Shown piece after piece: positions 5,792 through 13,631 of a stretch of DNA of 16,347 nt. The stretch is from Smithella sp. D17 (lineage in GTDB: Bacteria > Desulfobacterota > Syntrophia > Syntrophales > Smithellaceae), in assembly GCA_000753945.1 (NCBI GenBank), contig JQOA01000222.1, positions 1-16,347 on the forward strand, read 5' to 3'. The notes beneath the pieces are model-generated. The model was not told the origin of the DNA. It saw nothing but the letters and a program-made list of their open reading frames with translations, and did not search any database. The position numbers were made by a program, and so were the translations under genes. Within the stretch, counting starts at the first letter, position 1. Every line of letters begins with the position of its first letter.

Positions 5792-6736
5792 ATGATGGAA
5801 ACAAACAAAAAAACAAAAAAAATTGATTCACTCGGAAATCTGTTCCGGCAGGGAAAATATCGTGAAGCGATTGTCCTTGGTGAAAAAATTCACAAAGCAT
5901 ATCCTGAAGAAGAATCTGCCTTATTGATGTTATCATGGGCCTATTATGACAGCGGTGACAAAGCGCAAGCCGTGAAATATTTGAATATACTATTGGAGCG
6001 GGAACTGCAGAGAAAGGTTTTTACAGGTTTTGCTTTTGATGAACTCGTACGCATCTATAAGCAGGATAAAAATTTTCACAAATTGGTGGAAATTTGCGAA
6101 AGGGCGGTGACTGCACAACCGGAAGATGCCGGACTTTTGGCTGAATTAGGCAATGCCTATCTCCAATCAGGCAAGGCTGAAAAGGCTTGTAAAATTTATG
6201 AAAAACTAATTACCATCGAAGACGATAACCCCGTGTTTTATTGCTATTGGGGCGAAGCTTTATTTGCTGCCGGGTTGATTCAGGAAAGTGAAAAGGCCTA
6301 TATACAGGCCTGTAAAATTGACTTTGATCAGCAGGACCGTTATTACTTTAAAATTGCTGTTTTATTTCAGCAGTCGGAAAATCATCGGGAAGCCAAAAGA
6401 TTATTAAACAAATGTGTTTCCGTAAATCCGGCTAACCCGCTATATTATTGTTCATTAGGAGATAGTCTTGTTGGTTTGGGGCAAATACCGCAAGCCTTGA
6501 AGTCTTATGAAATGGCAGTGCGGTACGATCATACAAGAGCTGGAGCTTACTATAATCGTTTAGGCCATGTGCTCATGAAGGCAAACCACTTTTTAGAAGC
6601 AGTTGAGGCTTTTAACTCGGCCATAGCCCAAGACGCTGCGCAGCCTTACTATTTAAGTTTGGCCGCAGCTTATAAAGGAATGGGGCTTGCCGATCAGTCT
6701 GATAAAATTCTTCGTGAAATAAGCAAAATCAGATAG
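5792..6736 (+). CDS. Tetratricopeptide repeat (TPR) protein
   Basis: A 314-residue helical repeat protein without signal peptide. TPR units can be read throughout: RQGKYREAIVLGEKIHKAYPEE, LLMLSWAYYDSGDKAQAVKYLNILL, LAELGNAYLQSGKAEKACKIYEKLI, YCYWGEALFAAGLIQESEKAYIQA, YYCSLGDSLVGLGQIPQALKSYEMAV and YNRLGHVLMKANHFLEAVEAFNSAI, giving about seven or eight repeats over the whole length. Such scaffolds mediate protein-protein contacts; the partner is unknown. Its neighbours across the convergent junction are pilus retraction genes, which is only weak evidence of a shared role. There is no Shine-Dalgarno sequence before the ATG at 5792, and a terminator ends 6 nt upstream, so its own promoter is not evident. 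The second ATG at 5795 is an equal choice. Confidence 0.87.
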   Translation: MMETNKKTKKIDSLGNLFRQGKYREAIVLGEKIHKAYPEEESALLMLSWAYYDSGDKAQAVKYLNILLERELQRKVFTGFAFDELVRIYKQDKNFHKLVEICERAVTAQPEDAGLLAELGNAYLQSGKAEKACKIYEKLITIEDDNPVFYCYWGEALFAAGLIQESEKAYIQACKIDFDQQDRYYFKIAVLFQQSENHREAKRLLNKCVSVNPANPLYYCSLGDSLVGLGQIPQALKSYEMAVRYDHTRAGAYYNRLGHVLMKANHFLEAVEAFNSAIAQDAAQPYYLSLAAAYKGMGLADQSDKILREISKIR

Positions 6737-6738
6737 GG

Positions 6739-7248
6739 TTAAATTTCTACGTATTTGTGGTAAAATTTCTTAAATACGTGGTAAAAATATTCATTTTCAT
6801 CGATTTCTTTTTTAATAATCATACCTATCTGGCCAATGTCTTCTTTGTTGATAATCAAGTTGACGCTTTTATTATATGTATACATGTAATCCATAGTAGC
6901 AAAATTTGCGCTAACTAAAACAACAAAAATTTTCCGGCGAATAGCCATAGATAGACTTTCCAAATATTTAAGAATGTAATTAACTCCATCAGGGCCGGCA
7001 TCAAAATTTTCATTAACTACAATAAGATTAAAAGTGTGAAAGTTTAAGCTTTTTAAAGCTTCTTTAACTTTTAACGACTCAATGACGTTAAAGTCAATTG
7101 ATTTCAATGCGTCGGTGATCTTTTCCCTGATGACAGGATCGTTTTCGCAAACCAAGGCAGTTTGATTTCCTATATCCTGGTAACCAAAAGGCCGTCCGGA
7201 ATAATCTATTTCTTCTTCTGATGCCGGTGTCAATTTTTCTTCAATCAT
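6739..7248 (-). CDS. Response-regulator-like pseudo-receiver protein
   Basis: A 169-residue protein with a CheY-like receiver fold from about residue 30 to 145: strand TALVCEND with acidic residues Glu35 and Asp37, helix, strand FNLIVVNENF, strand KIFVVLVSAN with Ser113, and NLIINKED with Lys135. The phosphoacceptor Asp is expected after LIVV, but the residue there is Asn79. The Ser and Lys switch residues are kept. It therefore probably cannot be phosphorylated in the usual way and would act as a constitutive or protein-binding module. There is no output domain. It is the last gene after two PilT-type ATPases on the same strand, 50 bp from the second, so a role in pilus control is inferred. 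AGGGA 7 nt before the ATG supports the start. Its stop lies 2 bp from that of the convergent TPR gene. Confidence 0.78.
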   Translation of the reverse strand: MIEEKLTPASEEEIDYSGRPFGYQDIGNQTALVCENDPVIREKITDALKSIDFNVIESLKVKEALKSLNFHTFNLIVVNENFDAGPDGVNYILKYLESLSMAIRRKIFVVLVSANFATMDYMYTYNKSVNLIINKEDIGQIGMIIKKEIDENEYFYHVFKKFYHKYVEI

Positions 7249-7278
7249 GTTAATTCCCTAATCAACATTTTGTGTGGG

Positions 7279-7310
7279 CCATGGAAATAATTTTAAAATT
7301 ATTTCCATGG
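7279..7310. repeat. 32-bp perfect palindrome at the end of the second pilT-like gene
   Basis: The left half (7279-7294) begins CCATGGAAAT and ends TTTT; the right half (7295-7310) is its exact reverse complement, so 16 bp pair with no spacer. It covers the last codons and the TAA (7301-7299) of the PilT/PilU-like gene and the first part of the gap to the receiver gene. No T-run follows on the minus strand. It could stabilise the 3' end or reduce read-through, or be a protein-binding site. Confidence 0.85.
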
Positions 7311-8480
7311 GTCCATTTTAGTTTTACCATATGAGTTGTCAACTTCAAGCGCGCCGATACTGGTTGTTTTTTCACCGCGGGCATTTTTTATCGCGTCTAT
7401 TCCACGATGTACATTAGCCCTGTTTGTAGCATAGGAGATAGCCGTACTTTCGGTAATCAAGCCTTTTTCAAAAAGATCTACAAGGCAATTTTCAAAAGAG
7501 ATCATGCCGAAGGGTCTACCTTGTTCGATAATATCTATATACGTTTTTCCATCCGATTCGCCGTGCAGGATAATGTCTTTTACTCGCAGGCTGGTACTTA
7601 TCGCTTCAAAGATGGCGATACGACCGCCTCCGATTTTGGGTAACAAACGCTGGCAAACGATCCAGCGAATAGAATCTGCCAAACGTACACGTACCTGGTT
7701 TTCTTCGTCTGTCGTAAACATTCCCAGAATACGATTGATTGTTTGACCGGCATCAACGGTGTGTAAGGTGCTCAAAACAAGATGGCCTGTCTCTGCGGCA
7801 TTCAGGGCTATTTCCACTGATTCGCGATCGCGCATTTCACCGACGAGGATTACTTTGGGCGCCTGACGCAGAGCTGCGCGCAAGCCATTAGCGAAAGAAT
7901 CAAAATCCTTGCCTAATTCGCGCTGGTTAATGGTTGCTTTCTTTTGATCGTGCGTGTATTCCACCGGATCTTCCAGAGTGATGATATGCACGGCTCTATT
8001 TTCGTTGATTTCATTAATGACGGCGGCAAGAGATGTAGTTTTACCGGTACCCGTTGCGCCTGTTACCAAAACAATCCCGTTTCTTTCGTTGGCAATTTTG
8101 TAATAGGCTTCGGGTAATTCCAGTTCGGCGCATGAAGGAATTTTTGATTCGAGCTTTCTTAAAACAATAGAGTACTGGCCAAGTTGCGAAAATATATTTA
8201 CACGAAAACGGGCAACTCCGGGCAACTCATAAGACAGATCGCAGGAGCCTTCTCTAATGAGTGCTTCCATCAGCCGATGGTCCTGATTAATCAGGTTTAG
8301 AGCAAAAATTTCTGTTTGAAACGGTGTAAGTTTTTCGAAAGGCGGTCTTAAATCAACAGGGGCTAATTGGCCGGATACCTCTACCTGAAAAGGTTTGCCC
8401 ACGGTTAGATTGATATCGGAAACGTCCACATTGGATTCCAGCATTCTTGTCAGTATATGCTCTATCTCCGGTTTTCTCAT
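7299..8480 (-). CDS. PilT/PilU-like type IV pilus retraction ATPase, divergent
   Basis: A 393-residue member of the secretion ATPase superfamily. It has Walker A GATGTGKTTS (141-150), an Asp box around ITLEDPVEYTH (167-177), Walker B VILVGEMRD (210-218) and a His box with HLVLSTLHT (233-241), so ATPase activity is likely. Two PilT landmarks are altered: the N-terminal ASDLHL motif reads VSDINL (20-25), and the AIRNLIRE motif that PilT needs for retraction is replaced by SLRVKDIILHGES. With its longer C-terminus this resembles PilU or another accessory retraction ATPase that needs PilT. It lies 19 nt downstream of pilT, with GAGGAC before the ATG, and surely shares its transcript. A 32-bp palindrome spans its stop codon. 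Confidence 0.92.
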   Translation of the reverse strand: MRKPEIEHILTRMLESNVDVSDINLTVGKPFQVEVSGQLAPVDLRPPFEKLTPFQTEIFALNLINQDHRLMEALIREGSCDLSYELPGVARFRVNIFSQLGQYSIVLRKLESKIPSCAELELPEAYYKIANERNGIVLVTGATGTGKTTSLAAVINEINENRAVHIITLEDPVEYTHDQKKATINQRELGKDFDSFANGLRAALRQAPKVILVGEMRDRESVEIALNAAETGHLVLSTLHTVDAGQTINRILGMFTTDEENQVRVRLADSIRWIVCQRLLPKIGGGRIAIFEAISTSLRVKDIILHGESDGKTYIDIIEQGRPFGMISFENCLVDLFEKGLITESTAISYATNRANVHRGIDAIKNARGEKTTSIGALEVDNSYGKTKMDPWK

Positions 8481-8499
8481 AAACTGTCCTCACAATGAT

Positions 8500-9582
8500 T
8501 TATGCTTCAGTAAAATCTGTTGGTGGATATTTCAAAAGCGGACGGAATCGGGCTTTATCGTTTGCTTTAATGTAAGCTTCATCAACACTGATCCAACCGC
8601 GGCTTAAAAGATCCATAATCGCATCGTCTAAAAGTTGCATTCCATACTTTTTGCCCGTCTGCATCATGGAAGGAATTTGATAGGTTTTGGATTCGCGGAT
8701 CAAGTTACGTACCGCAGGGGTGGCAATGCAAATCTCCAGAGCAACACAGCGGCTTTTAATATCAGCTCTCTTAAATAGAACCTGTGAAACAACAGCGCGT
8801 AAACCATCGGCCAACGTGGAGCGAATTTGCAGCTGTTCGGCTGCGGGGAAAACCTCTATTATTCGATCAACTGTTTTTGCGGCGCTGGTTGTATGTACCG
8901 TGGAAAAAACAAGATGGCCGGTAGATGCGGCTTCTACAGCGAGCGAGATGGTCTCGAGATCGCGCATTTCACCCACCAGAATAATGTCCGGGTCTTCACG
9001 TAATGCTCCGCGCAGCGCCGCGGTGAAAGATTTAGTATGAATTCCCACTTCCCTTTGGTTCACAATACAGTTGTGGCTCTTATGAACAAATTCAATAGGA
9101 TCTTCAATTGTAATAATATGATCTTTACGCAGACGGTTAGCTTCATCAATAATGGCCGCCAGTGTTGTGGACTTACCGGAACCTGTCGGGCCGGTGACCA
9201 GCACAAGACCCCGCGGGAGAGAAGCTAATTTTGATATCACTTCAGGAAGTCCGAGCTGTGTGCAAGTTGAAATTTTATCGGGTATTTCACGAAATACCGC
9301 ACCTATGCCGTTTTTTTGCCGGAAGTAATTGACACGATAACGCGCGAGGCCGGGAACTTCATAAGCAAAATCAACGTCACCGGTTTCTTCAAAATGTTTA
9401 ATTTTATGTTCCGGCGTGATTTCGTAGAGAAGCACTCTCAACATATCATTAGTGAGGACGTCATATTTAATTCGCTCAATATCGCCACGGATTCTAAGGG
9501 CGGGTTGCTGGCCGGAGACAAGATGAAGATCCGATGCACCCTGATCATGCATAAGCTGAAAAAAAGCATCAATTTTCGCCAT
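8500..9582 (-). CDS. pilT: Twitching motility ATPase PilT
   Basis: The hexameric cytoplasmic motor that depolymerises type IV pili, driving retraction, twitching and DNA uptake. At 360 residues it has the normal length. Landmarks in order are GASDLHLVSG (15-24), Walker A GPTGSGKST (131-139), Asp box TIEDPIEFVH (158-167), Walker B IILVGEMRD (200-208), His box HLVFSTVHT (223-231) and AVRNLIRE (290-297), the motif required for retraction. GAGGAG about 8-10 nt before the ATG at 9582 supports the start. It heads a minus-strand operon with a second PilT-like ATPase and a pseudo-receiver protein. No pilin or assembly gene lies in the window. Confidence 0.96.
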   Translation of the reverse strand: MAKIDAFFQLMHDQGASDLHLVSGQQPALRIRGDIERIKYDVLTNDMLRVLLYEITPEHKIKHFEETGDVDFAYEVPGLARYRVNYFRQKNGIGAVFREIPDKISTCTQLGLPEVISKLASLPRGLVLVTGPTGSGKSTTLAAIIDEANRLRKDHIITIEDPIEFVHKSHNCIVNQREVGIHTKSFTAALRGALREDPDIILVGEMRDLETISLAVEAASTGHLVFSTVHTTSAAKTVDRIIEVFPAAEQLQIRSTLADGLRAVVSQVLFKRADIKSRCVALEICIATPAVRNLIRESKTYQIPSMMQTGKKYGMQLLDDAIMDLLSRGWISVDEAYIKANDKARFRPLLKYPPTDFTEA

Positions 9583-9711
9583 GTATTACTCTCCTCAATA
9601 GGGATTAACTATCTTCTATCATTTTTTTCGGGAAAAGAATCAAATAAATTAATCAATTGTTAATGTTATTACCGCACATATTTTTGCAGCTTTTTATAAT
9701 ATAAAATTATC

Positions 9712-9747
9712 CGTGAATATAGAAAAACCTTAATGATTTTATTCACG
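9712..9747. repeat. 8-bp inverted repeat between pilT and the tRNA gene
   Basis: CGTGAATA (9712-9719) and TATTCACG (9740-9747) are exact complements separated by 20 nt, in the AT-rich interval between the divergent pilT and tRNA-Ala genes. The spacing could suit a regulator-binding site for pilT, but a chance match is possible. The rest of 9583-9769 shows no gene and no convincing pilT promoter. Confidence 0.35.
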
Positions 9748-9769
9748 CTGGAATTATATTAACAATTTC

Positions 9770-9799
9770 TTGACACTAAGACAAGCAATAATATATGCT
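9770..9799 (+). promoter_or_regulatory. Promoter of tRNA-Ala
   Basis: TTGACA at 9770-9775, followed by TATATG (9792-9797, spacer 16) or TATGCT (9794-9799, spacer 18). The predicted start is about 28 nt before the mature tRNA 5' end. Confidence 0.5.
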
Positions 9800-9833
9800 C
9801 CCTCACGTTTTTCGAGCGGTAATTCTTAAGGTT

Positions 9834-9909
9834 GGGGATGTAGCTCAGCTGGGAGAGCGCGACGTTCGCAATGTCGAGGCCAGGGGTTCGATCCCCCTCA
9901 TCTCCACCA
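9834..9909 (+). tRNA. tRNA-Ala (anticodon CGC)
   Basis: A complete 76-nt cloverleaf with encoded CCA: acceptor GGGGATG/CATCTCC, D-arm GCTC...GAGC, anticodon stem CGACG/TGTCG with a closing G-U pair, loop TTCGCAA giving anticodon CGC, five-base variable loop, and T-arm AGGGG TTCGATC CCCCT. The third acceptor pair is G3-U70, the hallmark identity element of tRNA-Ala. It decodes GCG. The accessory restriction module begins about 510 bp downstream, and tRNA 3' ends are common integration sites, but no integrase is visible here. Confidence 0.97.
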
Positions 9910-10423
9910 ATCAATAGTTTTATTTCACTCATAGAATGCGGCCATAAGCAACCTTCATTGATAACCATTTATCAACACTGGTACCTACTTGCATAAGTTC
10001 GTGATTTGTCATTTCGACCGCAGGGAGAAATCTATTTAGTGATCTCGCAGATTTCTCAGTCGCTCCGTTCCTTCGAGATAACATCGTTTTTCTGCAAGCA
10101 GGTACCAGCAAAAACCTTCAAGTTTTCTGCGTCTAAATTAACACTCACTGAAGAAAAAATCAAAAGATAACAAAGAAAAGCGAACCTGAAAAAACCTTAA
10201 CTTGACAAGCGCTTCTTCCTGAAAATAGCAAATCGTTACTCTCGATTAAAATATACAATTTCAAATCCCATGACTTCTTTCTGGCAATTAATAGTTGCAA
10301 TGTTTTTAAGAAGTTGTATTATTCCAAAAAAGTTCAGCAAAAAGCATTATCAAAAAATAAGATCATAAATAATTCGACTTTTATTGAAGGAAAAATAAAT
10401 ACATCTTTAAATAAAGACAAACG
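9910..10423 (+). other. Intergenic region between tRNA-Ala and the restriction module
   Basis: No convincing gene. The first part holds a 131-bp inverted-repeat element (9978-10108). The rest is AT-rich (roughly 70% by eye), probably the leader of the PLD-helicase gene. TTGACA at 10202-10207 has only a poor -10 (TAGCAA after 18 nt). A 32-codon ORF at 10270-10368 lacks a ribosome binding site. No duplicate of the tRNA 3' end is seen here. Confidence 0.6.
9978..10108. repeat. 131-bp MITE-like element with near-perfect terminal inverted repeats
   Basis: CTGGTACCTACTTGCA (9978-9993) and TGCAAGCAGGTACCAG (10093-10108) are complementary at 15 of 16 positions. Nested inside is a TGTCATTTCGACCGCAGGGA unit from 10008, with AGAAATCT and AGATTTCT arms, which closely matches the right end of the 3966-4087 element read on the other strand. 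There is no transposase or coding content, so it fits a non-autonomous dispersed repeat, perhaps one unit inserted in another. Confidence 0.75.
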
Positions 10424-13400
10424 ATGACAACCGATCTGACATTCATCACAAACGAAAAAGGTAAACATCTAAAGGAACGCTTTGATGTATTGATTAAAGA
10501 CTCAAAACTATTTGATTGTCTGGCCGGCTATTTTTATACCAGCGGCTTCTATGCGATCTATCCCGCACTGGAAAAAACAGAAAAAATCAGAATCCTCATT
10601 GGCATCAGCGCCGATAAACAAACGCACGATTTATTAAATGCCGCTAAACAAGAGCAACAGCAATCACTCCAATTTTCCCACGCTGAAACAAAAAAAGAAA
10701 TTGAAAGTCTGATTGAAAAGGAAATGGAAGATTCAACAGACAGCCGCACAGTAGAGGGTGGTGTTGTTAAGTTTATTGAATGGATTCGTAATAAGAAACT
10801 TGAAATTCACGCATACCCCTCACAAAACATTCACGCCAAACTTTATATAATGACTTTTAAAGATGGTGATAGAGATGTGGGCAGAGTCATTACTGGTTCC
10901 AGCAATCTTACTCAGTCTGGCTTGGTTGATAATTTAGAGTTCAACGTCGAACTTAAGAATAGCGCTGATCATATTTTTGCTAAGAATAAATTTGAAGAAC
11001 TATGGAAAGATTCTGTTGATGTCAGCGAAAAATATATTCAGACAATTGAGGATAAGACATGGCTTAAGCAAAACGTAACGCCTTACCAGTTGTACTTGAA
11101 GCTTTTGTATGAATACTTTAAAGACGAGTTAAGCCAGACTGACGAAGTGTTTGCCAAGTATTTGCCGGTAGAATTCATGAAGCTGGAGTATCAGGAACAG
11201 GCGGTATTAAACGCCAAAAAAATATTGGAAGAATATGGAGGCGTTTTTGTCTCGGATGTTGTGGGTCTCGGTAAAACTTATATTGCCACATTGTTGGCCG
11301 GACAAATAGACGGACGAACTTTGGTAATTGCCCCACCGATGCTATTGGAAAGAGACAACCCCGGGTCATGGAGAAACGCTTTTTCTGACTTTCGCATCCA
11401 TGCCGATTTTGAGTCCATTGGCAAACTGGACGATATACTGGAGAGAGGGACGGGAAAATATCAGAATATTATAATTGATGAAGCCCACCGTTTCCGCACG
11501 GAATCAAATTTGACCTATGAAAAGTTGGCGGAAATATGCCGGGGGAAAAGAATTATCCTTGTTACAGCAACACCTTACAACAATTCACCCCGAGATATTC
11601 TAAGCCAGATTAAGCTTTTCCAAAAAGCGAAGAAAAGCACCATTCCTAATTTGCCTGATCTGGAATCTTTTTTCAACAGGCTTGATAAGAAGCTTAAGAA
11701 TTTGGACCGCCAACGCGATCATGCCGAATATATTAGCACGGTAAAAGAAAATGCCTTGGAGATTCGGGAGAAGGTTCTTAAATATTTGATGGTAAGACGA
11801 ACCCGAACAGAGATTTCCAAATATTTTACTGCTGATTTAAAGAAACAAAACTTAAAATTTCCCGATGTCGAAAATCCAGCGCCATTATTCTACGAATTAA
11901 ATGAAGTGGAAGATGAGATCTTCAACAAGACTATTGAACTGATTTCAAAACGATTCAAATACGCTCGTTATATGCCTATGCTTTATTACACCGGGAAAAT
12001 TGACCAATTGGAAGCACAAGCCCAAAAGAACATGGGCAAATTCATGAAAATTTTGCTGGTCAAAAGGCTGGAAAGCAGTTTCTTTGCTTTTAAAAACTCA
12101 GTGGACAGGTTTATTTATTCTTATGAAATGTTTATTAAAGAATTTGATAAAGGTAATGTCTATGTCAGTAAAAAACATACCAATAAAATATTTGAATTGC
12201 TGGAAAATGACGATGACAAAGCAATTCAAAAACTGATAGATGAAGAAAAGGCTTTAAAATACAAGGCTGAGGAATTTCGAGCTGATAACGAACTTAATTT
12301 TCTGGCTGATTTAAAAAGCGATCTGGAAATATTGCGTCAGATAAAAATATTGTGGCAGAAGATAAACAGAGACCCCAAACTAATTAAATTTCTTCAACAG
12401 CTAACACAAGATAAAATCCTTAAAGAGAATAAACTCATTATCTTTACCGAATCCAAAGAAACAGCGGAATATCTTGCAAAAAATATCAATGAGAAATTTC
12501 CTGATGTTGCGATTTGTTACACCGGCGGTTCAGGTGAGGCTACACGCGATATAGTTATTAAAAACTTCGATGATAAAGCCCGACATCCTGAAAATGACTA
12601 TCGCATACTGGTTTCCACTGAAGTTCTTTCTGAAGGAGTAAACCTGCACCGTTCCAATGTCGTCATTAATTATGATATTCCGTGGAATCCGACACGAATG
12701 ATGCAGCGAGTCGGTCGTATCAATCGCCTCGATACCAAGTATGATAAAATTTATACTTTCAACTTCTTTCCATCACAACAGGGCAATGATGAAATTAAGT
12801 TGCGGGAATCTGCGGAAGCCAAAATAAATGCATTTCTAACCTTGCTGGGCGGCGATGCCGCTTTGTTAACCGAAGGTGAGCCAGTGGGTTCGCATGAGTT
12901 ATTTAACCGTTTAGTATCAAAGAAAACGCTTACTGGTGAAGATGAAAGCGAAGAAAGTGAACTTAAGTATCTGCAAGTCATTAAAGACCTTAGAGACAAA
13001 GAACCGGATTTATTTGAGCAGATTAAACTACTGCCGAAAAAATCCCGTACAGCAAAGATAGGCCAAACACATAGAGAATCTTTAATAACTTATTTCCGGC
13101 GCGGCAAGCTCCAGAAGTTTTTTACAGCCACAGAAAAAGGTGAAGCTCAGGAGCTGGACTTTTTATCCGCGGCCAGTATCATTGAAAGCTCCGCTGATGA
13201 AGAGAAACAAATATTACCGGAAGAATTCTATGACCTGCTGGATAAAAATAAAGAAGCATTTATTTTTGCCACGACTGAAGAAATGTTGGAGTTGCAAACC
13301 AAGCGGCGAAAAGACAGCGCGATGCAGGTTTATAGAATGCTTAAAGCGGTATTCAAAAGCACCAGGCAGTTTACCGATGATCAGGAGTTGTACATTAAAA

Positions 13401-13630
13401 AAGTTTATACTCAGCTTGAAGAAGGCGGATTGCCTAAACAGACAACAAAAGAGACGCTGGCTGCACTTAATAAGCTGAAAGAAGAATTAGCAAATCCGTT
13501 TAAAGTCTTGGCCATACTCCAAATGCACATACCGGAGCGGCTATTAGAGGCACATTATGCAGAGCAGAATCAACAGGTAACAGGCAAGCGTGAAGTTATT
13601 TTGTCAATGTATATGAAAGGCAACCGGTAA
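10424..13630 (+). CDS. PLD nuclease-SNF2 helicase fusion, restriction/anti-phage protein
   Basis: A 1068-residue protein. Residues about 1-200 form a phospholipase D-type nuclease domain with the half-HKD motif NIHAKLYIM (His137, Lys139) and GSSNLTQSGL (158-167). A superfamily 2 (SNF2-like) helicase follows: motif I SDVVGLGKTYIA (277-288), motif II IIDEAHRF (350-357), motif III VTATPYNN (380-387), motif IV KLIIFTES (670-677), motif V STEVLSEGVNL (731-741) and motif VI QRVGRINR (761-768). The C-terminal 280 residues are helical and unassigned. This architecture is typical of ATP-dependent restriction and phage-defence systems, where the helicase translocates on DNA and the PLD dimer cuts. The methyltransferase gene begins 1 nt after its stop, so the two form an operon. 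No good ribosome binding site precedes the ATG at 10424, but the N-terminus is complete compared with family members. Confidence 0.92.
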   Translation: MTTDLTFITNEKGKHLKERFDVLIKDSKLFDCLAGYFYTSGFYAIYPALEKTEKIRILIGISADKQTHDLLNAAKQEQQQSLQFSHAETKKEIESLIEKEMEDSTDSRTVEGGVVKFIEWIRNKKLEIHAYPSQNIHAKLYIMTFKDGDRDVGRVITGSSNLTQSGLVDNLEFNVELKNSADHIFAKNKFEELWKDSVDVSEKYIQTIEDKTWLKQNVTPYQLYLKLLYEYFKDELSQTDEVFAKYLPVEFMKLEYQEQAVLNAKKILEEYGGVFVSDVVGLGKTYIATLLAGQIDGRTLVIAPPMLLERDNPGSWRNAFSDFRIHADFESIGKLDDILERGTGKYQNIIIDEAHRFRTESNLTYEKLAEICRGKRIILVTATPYNNSPRDILSQIKLFQKAKKSTIPNLPDLESFFNRLDKKLKNLDRQRDHAEYISTVKENALEIREKVLKYLMVRRTRTEISKYFTADLKKQNLKFPDVENPAPLFYELNEVEDEIFNKTIELISKRFKYARYMPMLYYTGKIDQLEAQAQKNMGKFMKILLVKRLESSFFAFKNSVDRFIYSYEMFIKEFDKGNVYVSKKHTNKIFELLENDDDKAIQKLIDEEKALKYKAEEFRADNELNFLADLKSDLEILRQIKILWQKINRDPKLIKFLQQLTQDKILKENKLIIFTESKETAEYLAKNINEKFPDVAICYTGGSGEATRDIVIKNFDDKARHPENDYRILVSTEVLSEGVNLHRSNVVINYDIPWNPTRMMQRVGRINRLDTKYDKIYTFNFFPSQQGNDEIKLRESAEAKINAFLTLLGGDAALLTEGEPVGSHELFNRLVSKKTLTGEDESEESELKYLQVIKDLRDKEPDLFEQIKLLPKKSRTAKIGQTHRESLITYFRRGKLQKFFTATEKGEAQELDFLSAASIIESSADEEKQILPEEFYDLLDKNKEAFIFATTEEMLELQTKRRKDSAMQVYRMLKAVFKSTRQFTDDQELYIKKVYTQLEEGGLPKQTTKETLAALNKLKEELANPFKVLAILQMHIPERLLEAHYAEQNQQVTGKREVILSMYMKGNR

Positions 13631-13631
13631 G

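Noticed and set aside
6749..6779. Inverted repeat ACGTATTT/AAATACGT at the convergent end of the TPR and receiver genes
   Set aside because: It lies in the coding end of the receiver gene in AT-rich DNA, has only 8-bp arms and no T-run; it may reflect a local sequence duplication.
9759..9968. Minus-strand ORF of 69 codons containing GDEGDRTPGLDIANVALSQL
   Set aside because: It is the antisense of the tRNA-Ala gene; this peptide is a well-known spurious translation opposite tRNAs.
10270..10368. 32-codon ORF with a hydrophobic start upstream of the PLD-helicase gene
   Set aside because: No ribosome binding site and very AT-rich DNA; no recognisable pattern, so chance is likely.
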